A stretch of DNA of 56,703 bases. Origin: Acrasis kona (Eukaryota; Heterolobosea; Eutetramitea; Acrasida; Acrasidae). Below the pieces are notes generated by a model. It had not been told where the DNA came from and ran no database searches. It saw only the letters and a list, made by a program, of their open reading frames with translations. The DNA is taken from assembly GCA_026419775.2 (NCBI GenBank), contig JAOPGA020001261.1, positions 1 to 56,703 on the forward strand. Direction: 5' to 3'. Numbering within the stretch: the stretch's first letter is position 1; each line of letters starts with the position of its first letter. Of the stretch, positions 21,551 through 34,150 are shown piece after piece. Position numbers and translations under genes: made by a program.

Positions 21551-21816
21551 TTAGAATTTCATGTCCATAGAGTCAAAATCCATAGTTTTAGATCTAACTT
21601 GAATAGCGTCGCTCTTGCATTCCAATAGCGCTCTATCGAAATTTGAATGGGATCGAAGGTCGAGGGCTTTTACCCAAGATGCCTCATGATTCCCATTAAA
21701 CTGCACTAGATACTCTTTATCTTCCTGCTATGTGAGACATTTTACAAAGCATCACTTACACCGCTCCTTCTTTGACATATAATGTTCTGAATATTAAGCT
21801 CGTTTGTGGTGTTCAT
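21551..21816 (-). CDS. 77-residue chromodomain-like protein (spliced)
   Basis: Two exons, 21816-21760 and 21727-21551, joined by a 32-nt intron (GTAAGT...CATAG, phase 0). The product starts MNTTNELNIQNIICQRRSG and continues QEDKEYLVQFNGNHEASWV, then ALDL and a helix. The pattern of a strand, Arg-Arg turn, EYLVxFxG, a gap, then SWV and a C-terminal helix is that of a chromodomain, although some aromatic-cage residues look replaced. It is very small. It could be a stand-alone chromatin reader or the remnant of a chromodomain from a retroelement integrase. Confidence 0.6.
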
Positions 21817-22007
21817 TTTTTTGGTTATTACTTGATCTTTGAATCTTGAAAGTTTTTAATAGTAAAATCTATGTTTAGAAGAATATATTCGTTTAAAATA
21901 GAATAATTATTGTATTAGGATGAAGGGTTGACAATGAAACAATCATAGTGGGCGGTGTAAGCATTTTATATTACTGCATTGAACAAAAAATGACGGTACT
22001 TTACTAG

Positions 22008-22216
22008 AAGTTCTTACAACCTTGGACTAAGTGTTTTTAAGAACACAAAGACAATGCCATCAAGGAGAAGATTGAAGCTGGTATAGTCTAGAAAGTTACT
22101 AATTAGACGAAGAATTTAGTCTAGAAGAACGTATTAAGAACGTCCAATTATGGTTGGAGCCCAACCCACCATTAGAAACTATCATTGTCGAAGATGAGGT
22201 GAAATCAATCACGTAA
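22008..22216 (+). pseudogene. Coding relic of unknown origin
   Basis: Protein-like sequence (…NAIKEKIEA, DEEFSLEERIKNVQLWLEP, NPPLETIIVEDEV) is split by in-frame stops. A 26-nt GTATAG...ATTAG segment (22081-22106) could be a very short intron joining the two best pieces, but a TAA stays upstream and no ATG fits. Best seen as a decayed gene end. No family recognised. Confidence 0.3.
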
Positions 22217-22411
22217 GGTCGACAAGATTCAAAGGCTCAACAATGAGTTATAATTAATAAAAAAATACAAAGACTTGAAAGATTGTGTTTATTTGAGACT
22301 CCACAAGAGATTAATATTTAACTTTCCGAAATTGTGGAGATGTTCTTGATGATTGTTTGCACAGTCGATGAACAAATCATCCTAAAAGTGTACAAAATTA
22401 AATTTTATATT

Positions 22412-23715
22412 TTACAAAGTTTGTGGTGGGGTGATGGTGTTGGAGATTGCCAACTGCCTTGTTTGATAATCGTCTATTACCTTACTGTACCGATCGATTT
22501 GACGCTGTAGCGCATCCAACCGAACTTGGACAACATGTTGCTCCATCGTCATATCATTAGTTTTATATTGCATCGATATCATATCCATGTTGGCAAGTTC
22601 GTATAACTCTCTCGATCTTTGTTGCTCTTGTTGCGAACTTTCTATTGACTTTCTTATTTCAATCATTTCATCATCATCATTTGGATCAATCCAAGCAATG
22701 GGTTGACTAAATAATGCTGACGTGTTAACGCTCATGGCACTTGTTGGTGTTTGAATGTTCATCGGTGACATTAAGCTGGTATTGTTGTTTGGTGAAGTAA
22801 AAATCATTGGAGTGATCGGCGATGGGGCTGCAGGTGAGTGAAACATTGGCGACTGCGGAGGTCTCTCATATTGTAGCGGAGACTCTTTTGTGGTACTTAG
22901 TTGATTTTTAATGGGTGTGACTGGCAGTGAGGGTTGCTGGTTGATTGGAGTTTGTTGTTTTGTTGGTGTGACTGGAGGTGGCGGCGGTGGTGGTGTGGCC
23001 TCTTTCGCTGGTTCTTTGTGTATCTTTGCATCAGACTTTGGTTCGGGGTGGTGCTCATTCTGTCTCTTATCATCTCTATAATAGTTACGGTCCCTAGTAT
23101 GTCTCACGGATGGGCTACTCGAACGGGAGTCATCAAAATGTTTTGTTCTTTGGTGATCCCTATATCTGTCAGCATTATGTGGACTATAGTGTACCGGCGG
23201 TATGGTATTATACCTCGCCTGAGGGTGAGATGGGTACATGTGGGATGGATATCCTGGTTGCATCATTGGTGGTGGTTGACTGTACCTGTCTTGTGGGTGT
23301 GGTTTATACGCGTACTCGTCAGGAGGCGATCGACCTTTATAGAATTGACCTCCATTAGGGTCAAATCTCTGTTCGGAGTAAGGTCTATTATTATATTTAT
23401 CATTATAATGAGGCGAATAATGTCTATTGTATGACGATGACGGACTATAAGTGCGTTGTTTCTTGTAATAATCGTCTCTTGAATAATCACCACCGTTGTT
23501 TCTGAATTCACCACTTCGCTTTCTAGATTTTGCCCTGCCCGAGTCTGTCGAAGAATCGCTCTCGCTGCTGCTAGAGTATGTTTTGTGACCAGAAGACCTT
23601 CTTACTTTCTTTGGTGAATTTTGCCTATGTGAATCTCTTTTACTTTGTTTGTCAATAATGTATTGATAATAACAACTCACTATGGCGGTGATCTGTCACT
23701 CCTCCTTGTCGACAT
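22412..23715 (-). CDS. Low-complexity RS/Tyr/Pro-rich protein, possible RNA-processing factor
   Basis: Two exons, 23715-23681 and 23642-22412, separated by a 38-nt intron; 421 residues. The short first exon gives the only ATG and reads MSTRRSDRSPPYKRDSHRQN across the splice, matching the composition downstream. The N-terminal half is rich in Arg, Ser, Tyr, His and Asp with SSSSESDSS. The middle has a polyproline run and many Thr-Pro/Ser-Pro sites. The C-terminal ~90 residues are helical. Such composition is typical of nuclear speckle and splicing proteins. No folded domain is recognised. Confidence 0.75.
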
Positions 23716-23902
23716 TAAAATTACTAAGGGTTGACCTGGCTGTTACAAAGAGCTCTGGTTTTTTTTGGCTCAAGTCAGTCGCGGTCCAGTAAAATCATAT
23801 AACAATCGCTAATCGAAACGAGATTAGGTGTGTGTGAATGCCCCTTTAAATTTTAAACCTTCTAGACAAAATTTGTAAGATGATTTTGATCTGAATAATG
23901 TT

Positions 23903-24478
23903 TTATTTTGACGCTTGTTTCGCTTGTTGTTGTTGAATCATTGCCATCTTGGTCTGGAATGCCTCCTTCACGGTCTCTAGCTGGCGGTTCTTTTGTGTGA
24001 CTGTCGCCTATTCGTGTTAATATTTTTATAAACATTCAGTGTTGGATCGTACTTGTAGTTTCTCAACTGTGTCCTTTAGTTCTTTTATCTTTCTTTGCAT
24101 AATGGATTGTGCTTGGGCTACATCCTATTTACCACGTTAGCAAGACGAAAAGGCGGACTCACTCTTTTTACGAAATATCCTGTGCCAATATCGACCAATA
24201 CGTTATTTACGTCCTCAATCTCAGCTGGTACATACAAACTTGAAGTTAAAGGTGCCAAAACAGTTCTTCCTGCGAAAGTTAATAAGCACTATGAAAATAG
24301 GAATACCATTCTCCTGAGTTTTTAGTTGTTCTAGGCAGCTGTTGCTGACACTAAAGCGCTCTAGAGCAGACGATAGCGTCCTCATATAATCGTTCAACTG
24401 CTTAAGTTCCTCCTCAAATGAATCATGTACTTTTTTAAGGTCCTGTATTGGCAGATCAAGCAAGTTTACTTCTGACAT
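23903..24478 (-). CDS. PFDN5: Prefoldin subunit 5
   Basis: Four exons, 24478-24307, 24269-24163, 24124-24053 and 24007-23903, with introns of 37, 38 and 45 nt; 151 residues, the usual length. The first helix has LLDLPIQDLKKVHDSFEEEL. The hairpin segment reads APLTSSLYVPAEIEDVNNVL and then VDIGTGYFVKK, diagnostic for the alpha-type prefoldin subunits PFD5/GIM5. The second helix and a Gln/Lys tail complete the coiled coil. Prefoldin hands unfolded actin and tubulin to the CCT chaperonin. The start codon lies 38 bp from the divergent glutaredoxin start. Confidence 0.93.
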
Positions 24479-24516
24479 GATGTTGTTTCCCACACAAAGG
24501 TTGACCGTTATGAAAA

Positions 24517-24915
24517 ATGCAGGCAATCTTTGTTGTGGTTGGAGCTTTACTGTTGATTGTATTATACCTAAAGTTTGGAAGAGGTCCAAGGGAGCTATCT
24601 GCAGATGAACAGAAAATAGCGCATAAACTTAAAGATCAAATTTTGAATGACGTGAAGAATAACAAGATCGTCATGTATTCTAAAACGTTATGCCCATATT
24701 GTGTTATGGCGAAGCGTTTGTTTTCAAGCTTGAACCAAAACGTTAAAGTAGTGGAGATCGATCAGTCAGAAAACAAGAACATTTTTCAGAATGCATTATT
24801 CCAGATAACAAAGCAATGGACGGTGCCAAACATTTGGATAAATGGAAAATTCATTGGAGGAAATAGTCATGTTCAAGAGCTACACAGTGCTGGTAAGCTA
24901 CTGCCACTGCTATAA
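24517..24915 (+). CDS. Membrane-anchored dithiol glutaredoxin
   Basis: Single exon, 132 residues. An N-terminal helix (~2-19) is a signal anchor, so the domain is probably in the secretory pathway or on a membrane. The thioredoxin fold shows the active site C59-P-Y-C62 in SKTLCPYCVMAK, the cis-proline WTVPNIWI, and the glutathione-binding IGGNSHVQEL end. Dithiol glutaredoxins reduce protein disulfides and mixed glutathione disulfides. The shape resembles yeast Grx6/7-type or other anchored forms, but with two active-site cysteines. Confidence 0.92.
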   Translation: MQAIFVVVGALLLIVLYLKFGRGPRELSADEQKIAHKLKDQILNDVKNNKIVMYSKTLCPYCVMAKRLFSSLNQNVKVVEIDQSENKNIFQNALFQITKQWTVPNIWINGKFIGGNSHVQELHSAGKLLPLL

Positions 24916-24970
24916 TCAATGCAAATAAAAGACATGGAGTGAATACATTCAAGTTGTTATTACCGTCTGT

Positions 24971-26313
24971 TTATTGCTTGTCTAATATTTTTATATACTC
25001 TTCCTCTACTTCCTTGTAAAGTTCATCCAGTCTTTTGATACGCTCATTCTTGTCTTGGATAACATGAGCCAAGTCAAAGATCCTGAACAGTCTTGCTTTT
25101 ACGAACAACCTAAAATTCTTCACAACTAGAAATGTTAACGTGAAATGAAAGTAACGAACGAACATTCTTCAGACATTTTCCTTGATCGAATCTTCTCCAA
25201 CATCAACAAATCATAACACCTCTGTATCTGCTCCTTGTTGATTCGAAGTTTGCTCCTTATTCCCTTCCAATATTGCTCGTTGAACTTGACCGACTCCACA
25301 TCTAAATGTTTTAACTGGGTGTGAGTGGATGAAATCATACCTTTTTCAACTTGTTTATAATTCTCAAGATCAGTCAAGTCCCTCATCATTTGAAAGTCAA
25401 TAGAAGGGTCCTCCACGCACACTTCCATGCAATTAATGGACTTTCCATAATCATAAACGGATTGTAGCAATCTCCTTCCGATTCCTTTTCTTTGGAATGA
25501 AGGTAGAATCAGAAACTGACTGATGCGAACTCTCGTTGTGTCTGGGTAAGCATAGAATGGATATACGGTGGTGTATCCGACAAATCCATATTTCACTTTG
25601 TCGACATTTTTATATTTTTCAAACACAAAGAACACTTCCCATCTCGTATCGTCGTCAGTAATGTAGGACGATGCATCGATAAAGAACAAAACAAACGTTT
25701 GGACGCGCTCGTGATACTTTTGCGCAGCAGGGCTTTCAATGTTTGCTCTATACACTTCAAACACACGGTCGTCAACTTCGTGCGTGTTGACGTGTTGACC
25801 TAATGAGGTGGGAGTGAAATTATCATTTAGGTGCTGAAAACACTTAAGTACAATTAATAAAAAGTACATACACTTTCAAATTCCTGCATAATGTTTGTAA
25901 AAGAATGACCGATCGGTATTGCCTCGTGAGTCGTCCAAGTAATCTTCTGTTTTGTTAAAATGTGGATCGGGTCCTTATCGTCTCTTCCGAGCTATAAAGT
26001 CACATAGTGTGCTGGGGCATTTCACATACCATTTGTGAATCATACTTCATACTAATGTAAGGAAACAGGGTGGAGGCGACGTAGTAGACGTCGATTCTTA
26101 ACCCTTTGTACCCAACAATAGTCTCATCTTCACCAAATATTTGGTGTGTGTATAAAGGGTGGAATGTAGTTTCGTCGTTGTAGATGTCTTCTCTATCCCT
26201 TACTAGATTTTGTTTGAATCACATCCAAGGTAAAGTAACATACCCAACTTGAGATGTATAACAGAATTTGCATTTGAGGAATATTCTTCTTCAAATGTTG
26301 GTTCTGCAATCAT
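24971..26313 (-). CDS. HAT1: Histone acetyltransferase type B catalytic subunit (HAT1)
   Basis: Five exons, 26313-26244, 26202-26030, 25991-25872, 25833-25164 and 25125-24971, with introns of 41, 38, 38 and 38 nt; 395 residues. The N-terminal HAT1 domain reads HPLYTHQIFGEDETIVGYKGL. The GNAT core has FVGYTTVYPFYAYPDTTRVRISQ and the acetyl-CoA loop QRKGIGRRLL, then VEDPS. The last donor is GTTCGT, weaker than the others but set by frame. HAT1 acetylates newly made histone H4 at Lys5/12 before deposition. An ORF of 45 codons starts upstream at 26447 and its TGA overlaps this ATG (ATGA). It could be a uORF, or part of a first exon joined by a 62-nt intron. Confidence 0.9.
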
Positions 26314-26513
26314 GTTATCTGTTTGGGGACGTCCTTCTTCTTCAGATGGAATTTAGTTAAACTATTTTTTGTTGACAAACCCTCCACTTCAATGTTCTTT
26401 ATATTGTCGTCTTTGATTTCCTTGATCATCTTTTTGGGGTCGCTCATATTAACTCGGTAACGTTTTGTTTTTTGGATGGCGCAACATTGGTCAACTTTAC
26501 AAAATCTCGACAC

Positions 26514-27158
26514 TTCATTTGATGATCAGAAGATGACAAGGAACATGATAGAGGACTTATAAACACGTATTAGAAAACAACGGTGAAGTGAAGACAGTGA
26601 TGTTTGGGGAGTCTTGTATCATGCGTAGCGAAACTACTTTCAAAATACAGTCCCGAAATAAAACGAAGCTATGCAAATACAAATACAGCGCTATAAAATT
26701 ACATCAAAGTAAATGGATGTTGGCAGAAATTAGATACAGTCAACAAACATGAATAAAACCAACACTTCAGAGATCAGTGCCCTTTGTATTTATTCAGCCT
26801 TTTTCTCTAACACCTTTTGGTTTACGACGTTACAACCTGGGTTGAGGTTTGAGACAATGAATCATTTAATTTGTACAGAGTATTAAAAAAGAGTTTCATC
26901 ACCCATCTCATGCATTGATAAAAGATATGGTTGAATCTTCAAAAACTTCCCAGATGCTAGCAACCCATTTCTCTAGCCACTCTTTTTTCAAACAGGAATT
27001 TTCTTTTCATGAAAGCATTGGAACTGCTTCTTCTTCTTGAAATTAACTAGTGGGGACCTATTTACTTCTCTAATTTGTTGTGTTGTTGCTGAGCTTTCAA
27101 CGTGGCACAATATAATGTAAAGCTCAACCGGAGTTTGTGTTAAACAAGACAACCCATC
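26514..27158. other. Intergenic region with one tiny ORF
   Basis: The region separates HAT1 and the J-protein gene, which diverge. It is AT-rich. The only feature is an ATG ORF of 45 codons on the plus strand (26749-26886), aromatic and without family likeness. A poly-pyrimidine patch near 26960-27040 may belong to the J-protein promoter. Nothing else seen. Confidence 0.4.
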
Positions 27159-28203
27159 ATGTCATCACAACTCAAGTACAACCTCTCGGTTGCAGTGCTT
27201 AGTGTGTGCTCCAGTATCTATGATCTGTACAAGTACGTCAAGAGCAGACCTAACATTGGTCTTGGAATCGGAGCTTCGATCGTGGTTATTATGGCTTTGT
27301 TGATTGTATTCCGTGAACCCGTTGGTCTACGTTTTGACTATGATCCTTATGAAGTCCTTGGTGTAGAGAAGAATGCCACATCAAGACAGGTGGCGTCAGC
27401 CTACAGAAGATTGGTACAAACAATGTAAGCGAAAATTTTTTACCAAAGTAACCTATTCCAGGCATCCTGACAAGAACGTAGATGACGAGCCAGAAGTAGC
27501 CAGAGCCAAGTTCATCAAAATCAGAAAATCCAAAGAAATGTACGCTTGTTGGTTTAACTTTTTTTATTAACAAAATAGCCTTTCCGATGAGAAACAAAGG
27601 TCAAACTTTGACAAGTACGGAAATCCTGGTGGACCCGGAATCAACTTGTTCGACTATGAAACATACCCAGACTTCATCATCAACCCCGGAAAGAAATTCT
27701 TGGCCTTCTACGGATTACTCACTTTGATCGTATTCTTGCTACCAATCTTTGCCTTGGTTTTGGTTCCCGGTCTACAATCACCACCACAATGGATCCGCGA
27801 CAGCCTGTATGAACAATTGTTGAGCGGAGAGAAATTCTTGTCCGAAGAAAAGAGCGAAGCTGTAGAGACCTTTGATAGTGCCGAAAAGGCATGGAACGGT
27901 CTGGTTGCAAAATTCCCAGAATACAAGAAGAGCATTTGGGGCACCATCCTCACCATCCAAATCTTGGCCAGACAAACATTGACAAAGATCGTGCTAAACA
28001 CCATCACTGCAGAAGAGATCAAGAAGGCCACAGACACCTTCAATGACATCAAGAAGGACGTTAATCATCGCAGCAACTTGAAGGAACCCGAAGTGTTGGA
28101 TCAAATCAAGCACGAGATGAAGGATTTGAAGAATGCTTTGAGCGATTGCCGCAAACCAGGTGCAAACAAATTAGCATTGGCAGTATCCAGTATCAAAAAA
28201 TAA
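27159..28203 (+). CDS. Sec63-like ER membrane J-domain protein
   Basis: Three exons, 27159-27424, 27462-27551 and 27579-28203; introns 37 and 27 nt; 326 residues. The second intron is unusually short. Its donor is fixed only by frame, so the junction around CCLSDEK is uncertain. There is a hydrophobic helix at ~40-55, then a J domain: YDPYEVLGVEKNAT, helix II, HPDKN (residues ~90-94), LSDEKQRSNFDKYGNPGGPG. The GNPxGP end and flanking helices (second at ~145-170) are those of Sec63/ERdj2. The protein lacks the large cytosolic Brl domain; only ~130 helical residues follow. It may recruit BiP-type Hsp70 at the translocon or be a reduced relative. Confidence 0.8.
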
Positions 28204-28222
28204 ATAACTTTACAACTAAACT

Positions 28223-31200
28223 TTAGAAAGATTCCATGTCCCCTCCTCCAAAGTCATCATCCATATATTCATCGTCACCACCAAATCCACCATCAAAGTC
28301 ATTTGCATCATCATATTGACCAGTGTCGAATCCACCGTCACTCTGATAGTCAGACATTGGTGATTCTGCTTCTTCTTGTTTCATTGCTGCCTCTCTCTCT
28401 CTTTCTGCTCTATTGATTGCTATTCTCCTTTCAATCTCGCTCATGTGTGAGTAATCTGGTTCCAGATTTACTACTTGTTCGACCTGAACTCTTGGCGAGG
28501 CAGTGGTATCAACCTCTACGGTCGTCTTCTCTTGTTCCGTCTCCACTACTTGCTCGACATGTTCCGCTACCTGTTCTTGTTCTTGTATGACGACTGGTTC
28601 CTGCTCTGATTTCACTTCAACTTTGGGAGGTGATTGTTCGATGGGCTCTTTTATTTGAGGTTTGGACTGGATTGGAGATTGTGGTGCTATTATGGTTTCG
28701 TGTTTGGGTGTGATTTGTGTTTGATCGACGATTTGTTGACTAGTGATGGGCACAACAATATCCTGTTGATTAGGATTTGAATGGAAGTGGTGGGGTGTGG
28801 TGGGTGTGTACTCTTCATCCATTCTGCTAACATTAGGACTAGGTTCCAAGGTTAAGAATGTCCCTTTGGGACTATCTTCGAATGTGGGTTCTACAAATCT
28901 CTTCACAAAGGCTGTTGATTGAATGGGAGGTGCTGCCTCTACACTTACTGTTAGTTCAGTGTGTTTGGGCTGTTCAATGTATTTTTCAATGCTCTGATTG
29001 GATGTATGGTGGTCGCGACGATGGTTGGGTGACCACCTGTGTTGATCCTTTTCGTTGTCCTGAATGTATTGTTGTTGCTGTTGTTGTTGTCTGCTAAAAG
29101 GTTCAAAGCTTGATGGTTTGTATGATTGAGTTTTTGATTGTCCAGAATACAGATCCATGTAATCTCTAGAGTCGTCATGATCGTGTCTGCTCATGTTTGC
29201 ATTGTCGCTGTTGTAACCATTGTCTTTGTTTGATTTGGGTGAAATGATGCCGCGCTCTGGATATGTCCTTCGTAGTGAATTTGAATAGTATGAATAGTCC
29301 GCCGATGTGTCCGTTTCAATTTTGATTGCTTCCACATGACATCTGTCCAGCGCTGCATCCAAAGCTTGTTTTGTTTTTTCGTATAATTGTTGACTGGCAA
29401 TGACTTCATGCTTCATGGTCTTGTTTTTGAACTTTTCTTCCTCGAGTTGTCTAATGAGTTGTTCCACACGCTCTGTTTCGGTCTGCAATGCCATGTAATG
29501 ATCCATGCGCTCTTGTTTGCATTTATCCACAAGGACCTGTTGTAACTCATCCTGTTCCCTCTCCATCATGCTTACTTCGTCCAAGTCCTTGTCGTGCTGT
29601 TCTTTTAGTGCTTGGATGTCTTGATTGAGCTCGTCTATTTCATGGTAGGCCTCCTGCAATTTGTTATCCAGGTCGTTACATTTGTTTTCTGACAATCTCA
29701 GCTTTGAGGTTATTGATTTGATTTGTTCTTGAAGGGTTTGTTGTGATTGAACAAGTTGATTAGAATATTCCAAGTTGACTGGATCAATAAAGGAATCCAA
29801 TTGTCTTTGTTGTGGTTGGTGGTGATGTGGAATATTGTTCCTCTTGAGCGAAACGTTCTCCTCCACCAACTTTCTATTTTGATCCCTAGTTTCTTCGAGG
29901 TGCTGTTTGATTAATTTCAATGTTGACTCCGTCTGAAATAATGTGTCTTTGGTAGTGTTGTATTTTTGCTCTAGTTGGGCGTAAGTATTTGTGGAAGGTA
30001 AATCTGCGACATTGACGCCGCTATCAACGGGTGGTGAAAGTACGGTTTTCGGTTGGTTCGCTTTCCATTTTTGTAATTCTTCCTTAACTCGCTCATCGAT
30101 TTCTTTTTCCTTTTCCTTCTCAAGCTTTAGTCGCAAGGTGTCAAATTGTGCGTTTCTGTCAATCTAAGTTCTGATTTTGTAATGAATCTAGTCTTTTGGA
30201 TCTATCCTCCAACTCTTTTCTGGAACGTTCTATTTCAAGCTTATCACTCCTTAATAATGATTGTGCACAATGTAGTTCTTCCATACGCGTAAGATGTTCC
30301 TGTCTTTGTTGGTATTGTAGCTTTTGTACTTCCTTTTCCTTGGCCTCCAATCTCTCCATGACTTGCCTCTCTCTAGCACTTAATCTGGAACATTTCCTCA
30401 TGTAATCCTTGTCAAGTTCGTCCTTGATGGAGGATATTCGTTCTCTACATTTTGCATTCTCCTCCAACCTCATTGCATTCAATGTGGTCTCTTCGAATAA
30501 TTTAATTTTACTTGAAATCTCATCGTTTGCCCTTCTATCTACATCTCTTTGGTATTGTGCGAACTTTTCTTCGGTCGACAACTCGGTCTTTCTTTTGTAG
30601 TGTTCGAGTTGCATTAAATAATCTTGATCTAACCTTCGTAGTTGACCGTCGATGCCTTGATCATCTGGTGCTGATTCTGTTTGAGTTGCCATTGTGAATT
30701 TTTTCGTATTGTTGATTTGTTCTACAAAGTCTACCAATGTGACAAGGGGACCTTCAGTCGACATTGGCAAATTGGATGTGTTTGTAACCCCTAGCATTTT
30801 TAAAACATCTTTATCGTTCAATGTAAGCGAATCCTTAATTTTCGCATCAGACACAAATACCGAAAGTGTCAAAGTGTAATTTGCTTTTTTTAGATAATTT
30901 GCAACTGCACCATCAAGAGCTCTTCTTTTGAGGGATAAATTATCTGGTTTTTTGAACTCTATTCCAATTCCCCTCTTGTCAGAACATAGATTGCCCAAAA
31001 GCTCTGCCCTAAAAATAGCCTGCATTATGAGGTTAGGATGAACATCTATTTACTATTCACCTTAAGAGTATCAGTTTTTCCAACTTTTCGAAAGTGTTCC
31101 ATTGTTCTTCGCCTAAAATCCTCTTGAGACATTAACTCTTCATTCTTAATTTTACTAGTTCGAACGAACAATCTATCATCAGAAACTGGTTCATGCACGC

Positions 31201-31252
31201 TCACTCTTCCGCTAACTGGAATGTCATAGCTATGGAACTTTGTGTAATCCAT
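28223..31252 (-). CDS. OFD1: OFD1-like centriole/basal-body protein, interrupted by a +1 frame change
   Basis: Exon 1 is 31252-31061, then a 41-nt intron, then coding from 31019. The frame meets TGA at 30159-30161, and the continuing coiled coil lies one base over, open from 30163 to the stop at 28223. Together they give ~995 residues, close to the ~1000 of animal OFD1. The N-terminus reads MSQEDFRRRTMEHFRKVG, then AIFRAELLGNL; a LisH-like motif (VANYLKKANYTLTLSVF) follows, then several hundred residues of coiled coil, a Gln-rich disordered part and an acidic Asp/Gly tail. OFD1 sits at distal centrioles and is needed for ciliogenesis. No GT donor in the right phase explains the shift. A sequence error, a real mutation or programmed frameshifting remain possible. 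Confidence 0.78.
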
Positions 31253-32039
31253 GTGTTTGGCGGCAATTTACATTCTTTGATATCATCTCTTTGTAACGAC
31301 AGTCGTTTTGTATTCAACTCGTTGACTTGTAGAAATTCACATGAAATCAACTTATTAGATTCTACATCAACTTAAGTTCTGATACTATGAGTAATAGAAG
31401 AACCTCACAGAGTATTATAGTGGCCATTTTTGTTGACATAGTGGTAAATACGTAATGATTGCACAAAGTGTAATAAACCAAGGCGTTAACATTAACGCGA
31501 AAATTGTTTCGTCCCTTGCAGATTAATACTGATTGGATGTGAAGGAGCATACCAAAGATCACGACAATTAAGCATGTAGAATTAGGCATTCCAACTATTA
31601 ATCTGGAAAATGAGTTTCACATTAGTGAGTTAGATGGAAGGTGTGGGTAAAAACTACAAAGTATGAAGCTCATGGTATCAAACAGTGTAAATAAAACAAA
31701 TTTATATTAACTCACTTTATACAATATCATCCGACATCGCATTGTTCTAGTCATCGTGAACATCAACAGTTACCTGAGTTGATTTAATAAATATTGTCTT
31801 AATAAAACCACAAGCAAAAGAAGAGTAAACCATACAGGCTTGCTTGAATTTCTTGATGTTGATAACAAAGGAGATTTTAACAAGGGAATGTGAATTTTGA
31901 TTGATCTTTGAACGTGGGTATTTCCATGGACTTGATTTTTTTATAGAGACGTGTTACAATAATGTCCGCTATTGGACAACCCTGATTGGCCAATAAAGTT
32001 GTCTTCACGAAAAACCAAATTTCTCAAACCTCAACAATA
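31253..32039. other. Intergenic promoter region between OFD1-like and ATP synthase beta genes
   Basis: About 790 bp. A minus-strand ATG ORF of 75 codons (31362-31589) is strongly hydrophobic but looks accidental. Close to the ATP synthase start, ATTGG words occur at ~31975 and in GATTGGCCAATA (~31983-31994), which contains both orientations of the CCAAT box. A role in transcription is inferred from the motif. No RNA gene or repeat seen. Confidence 0.4.
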
Positions 32040-34030
<1,991 letters not shown>

Positions 34031-34150
34031 TTTTTCTGTACTTTGAAATGCTGGACAAGAGAGTTATTATTACCATCTGGGGAATGTAATTAAAAAAATA
34101 TTTTTAATCGCTTGTTTGTTCTCTTGTTTGCATTGTTTGTTACAATATAA

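Noticed and set aside
30159-31019. OFD1-like locus as two independent genes
   Set aside because: The downstream frame has no ATG for several hundred codons, and the joined length and coiled coil match one protein.
31362-31589. 75-codon hydrophobic minus-strand ORF
   Set aside because: It has an ATG but no signal-peptide logic, no family likeness and no spliced extension that works; kept only as a note in the intergenic entry.
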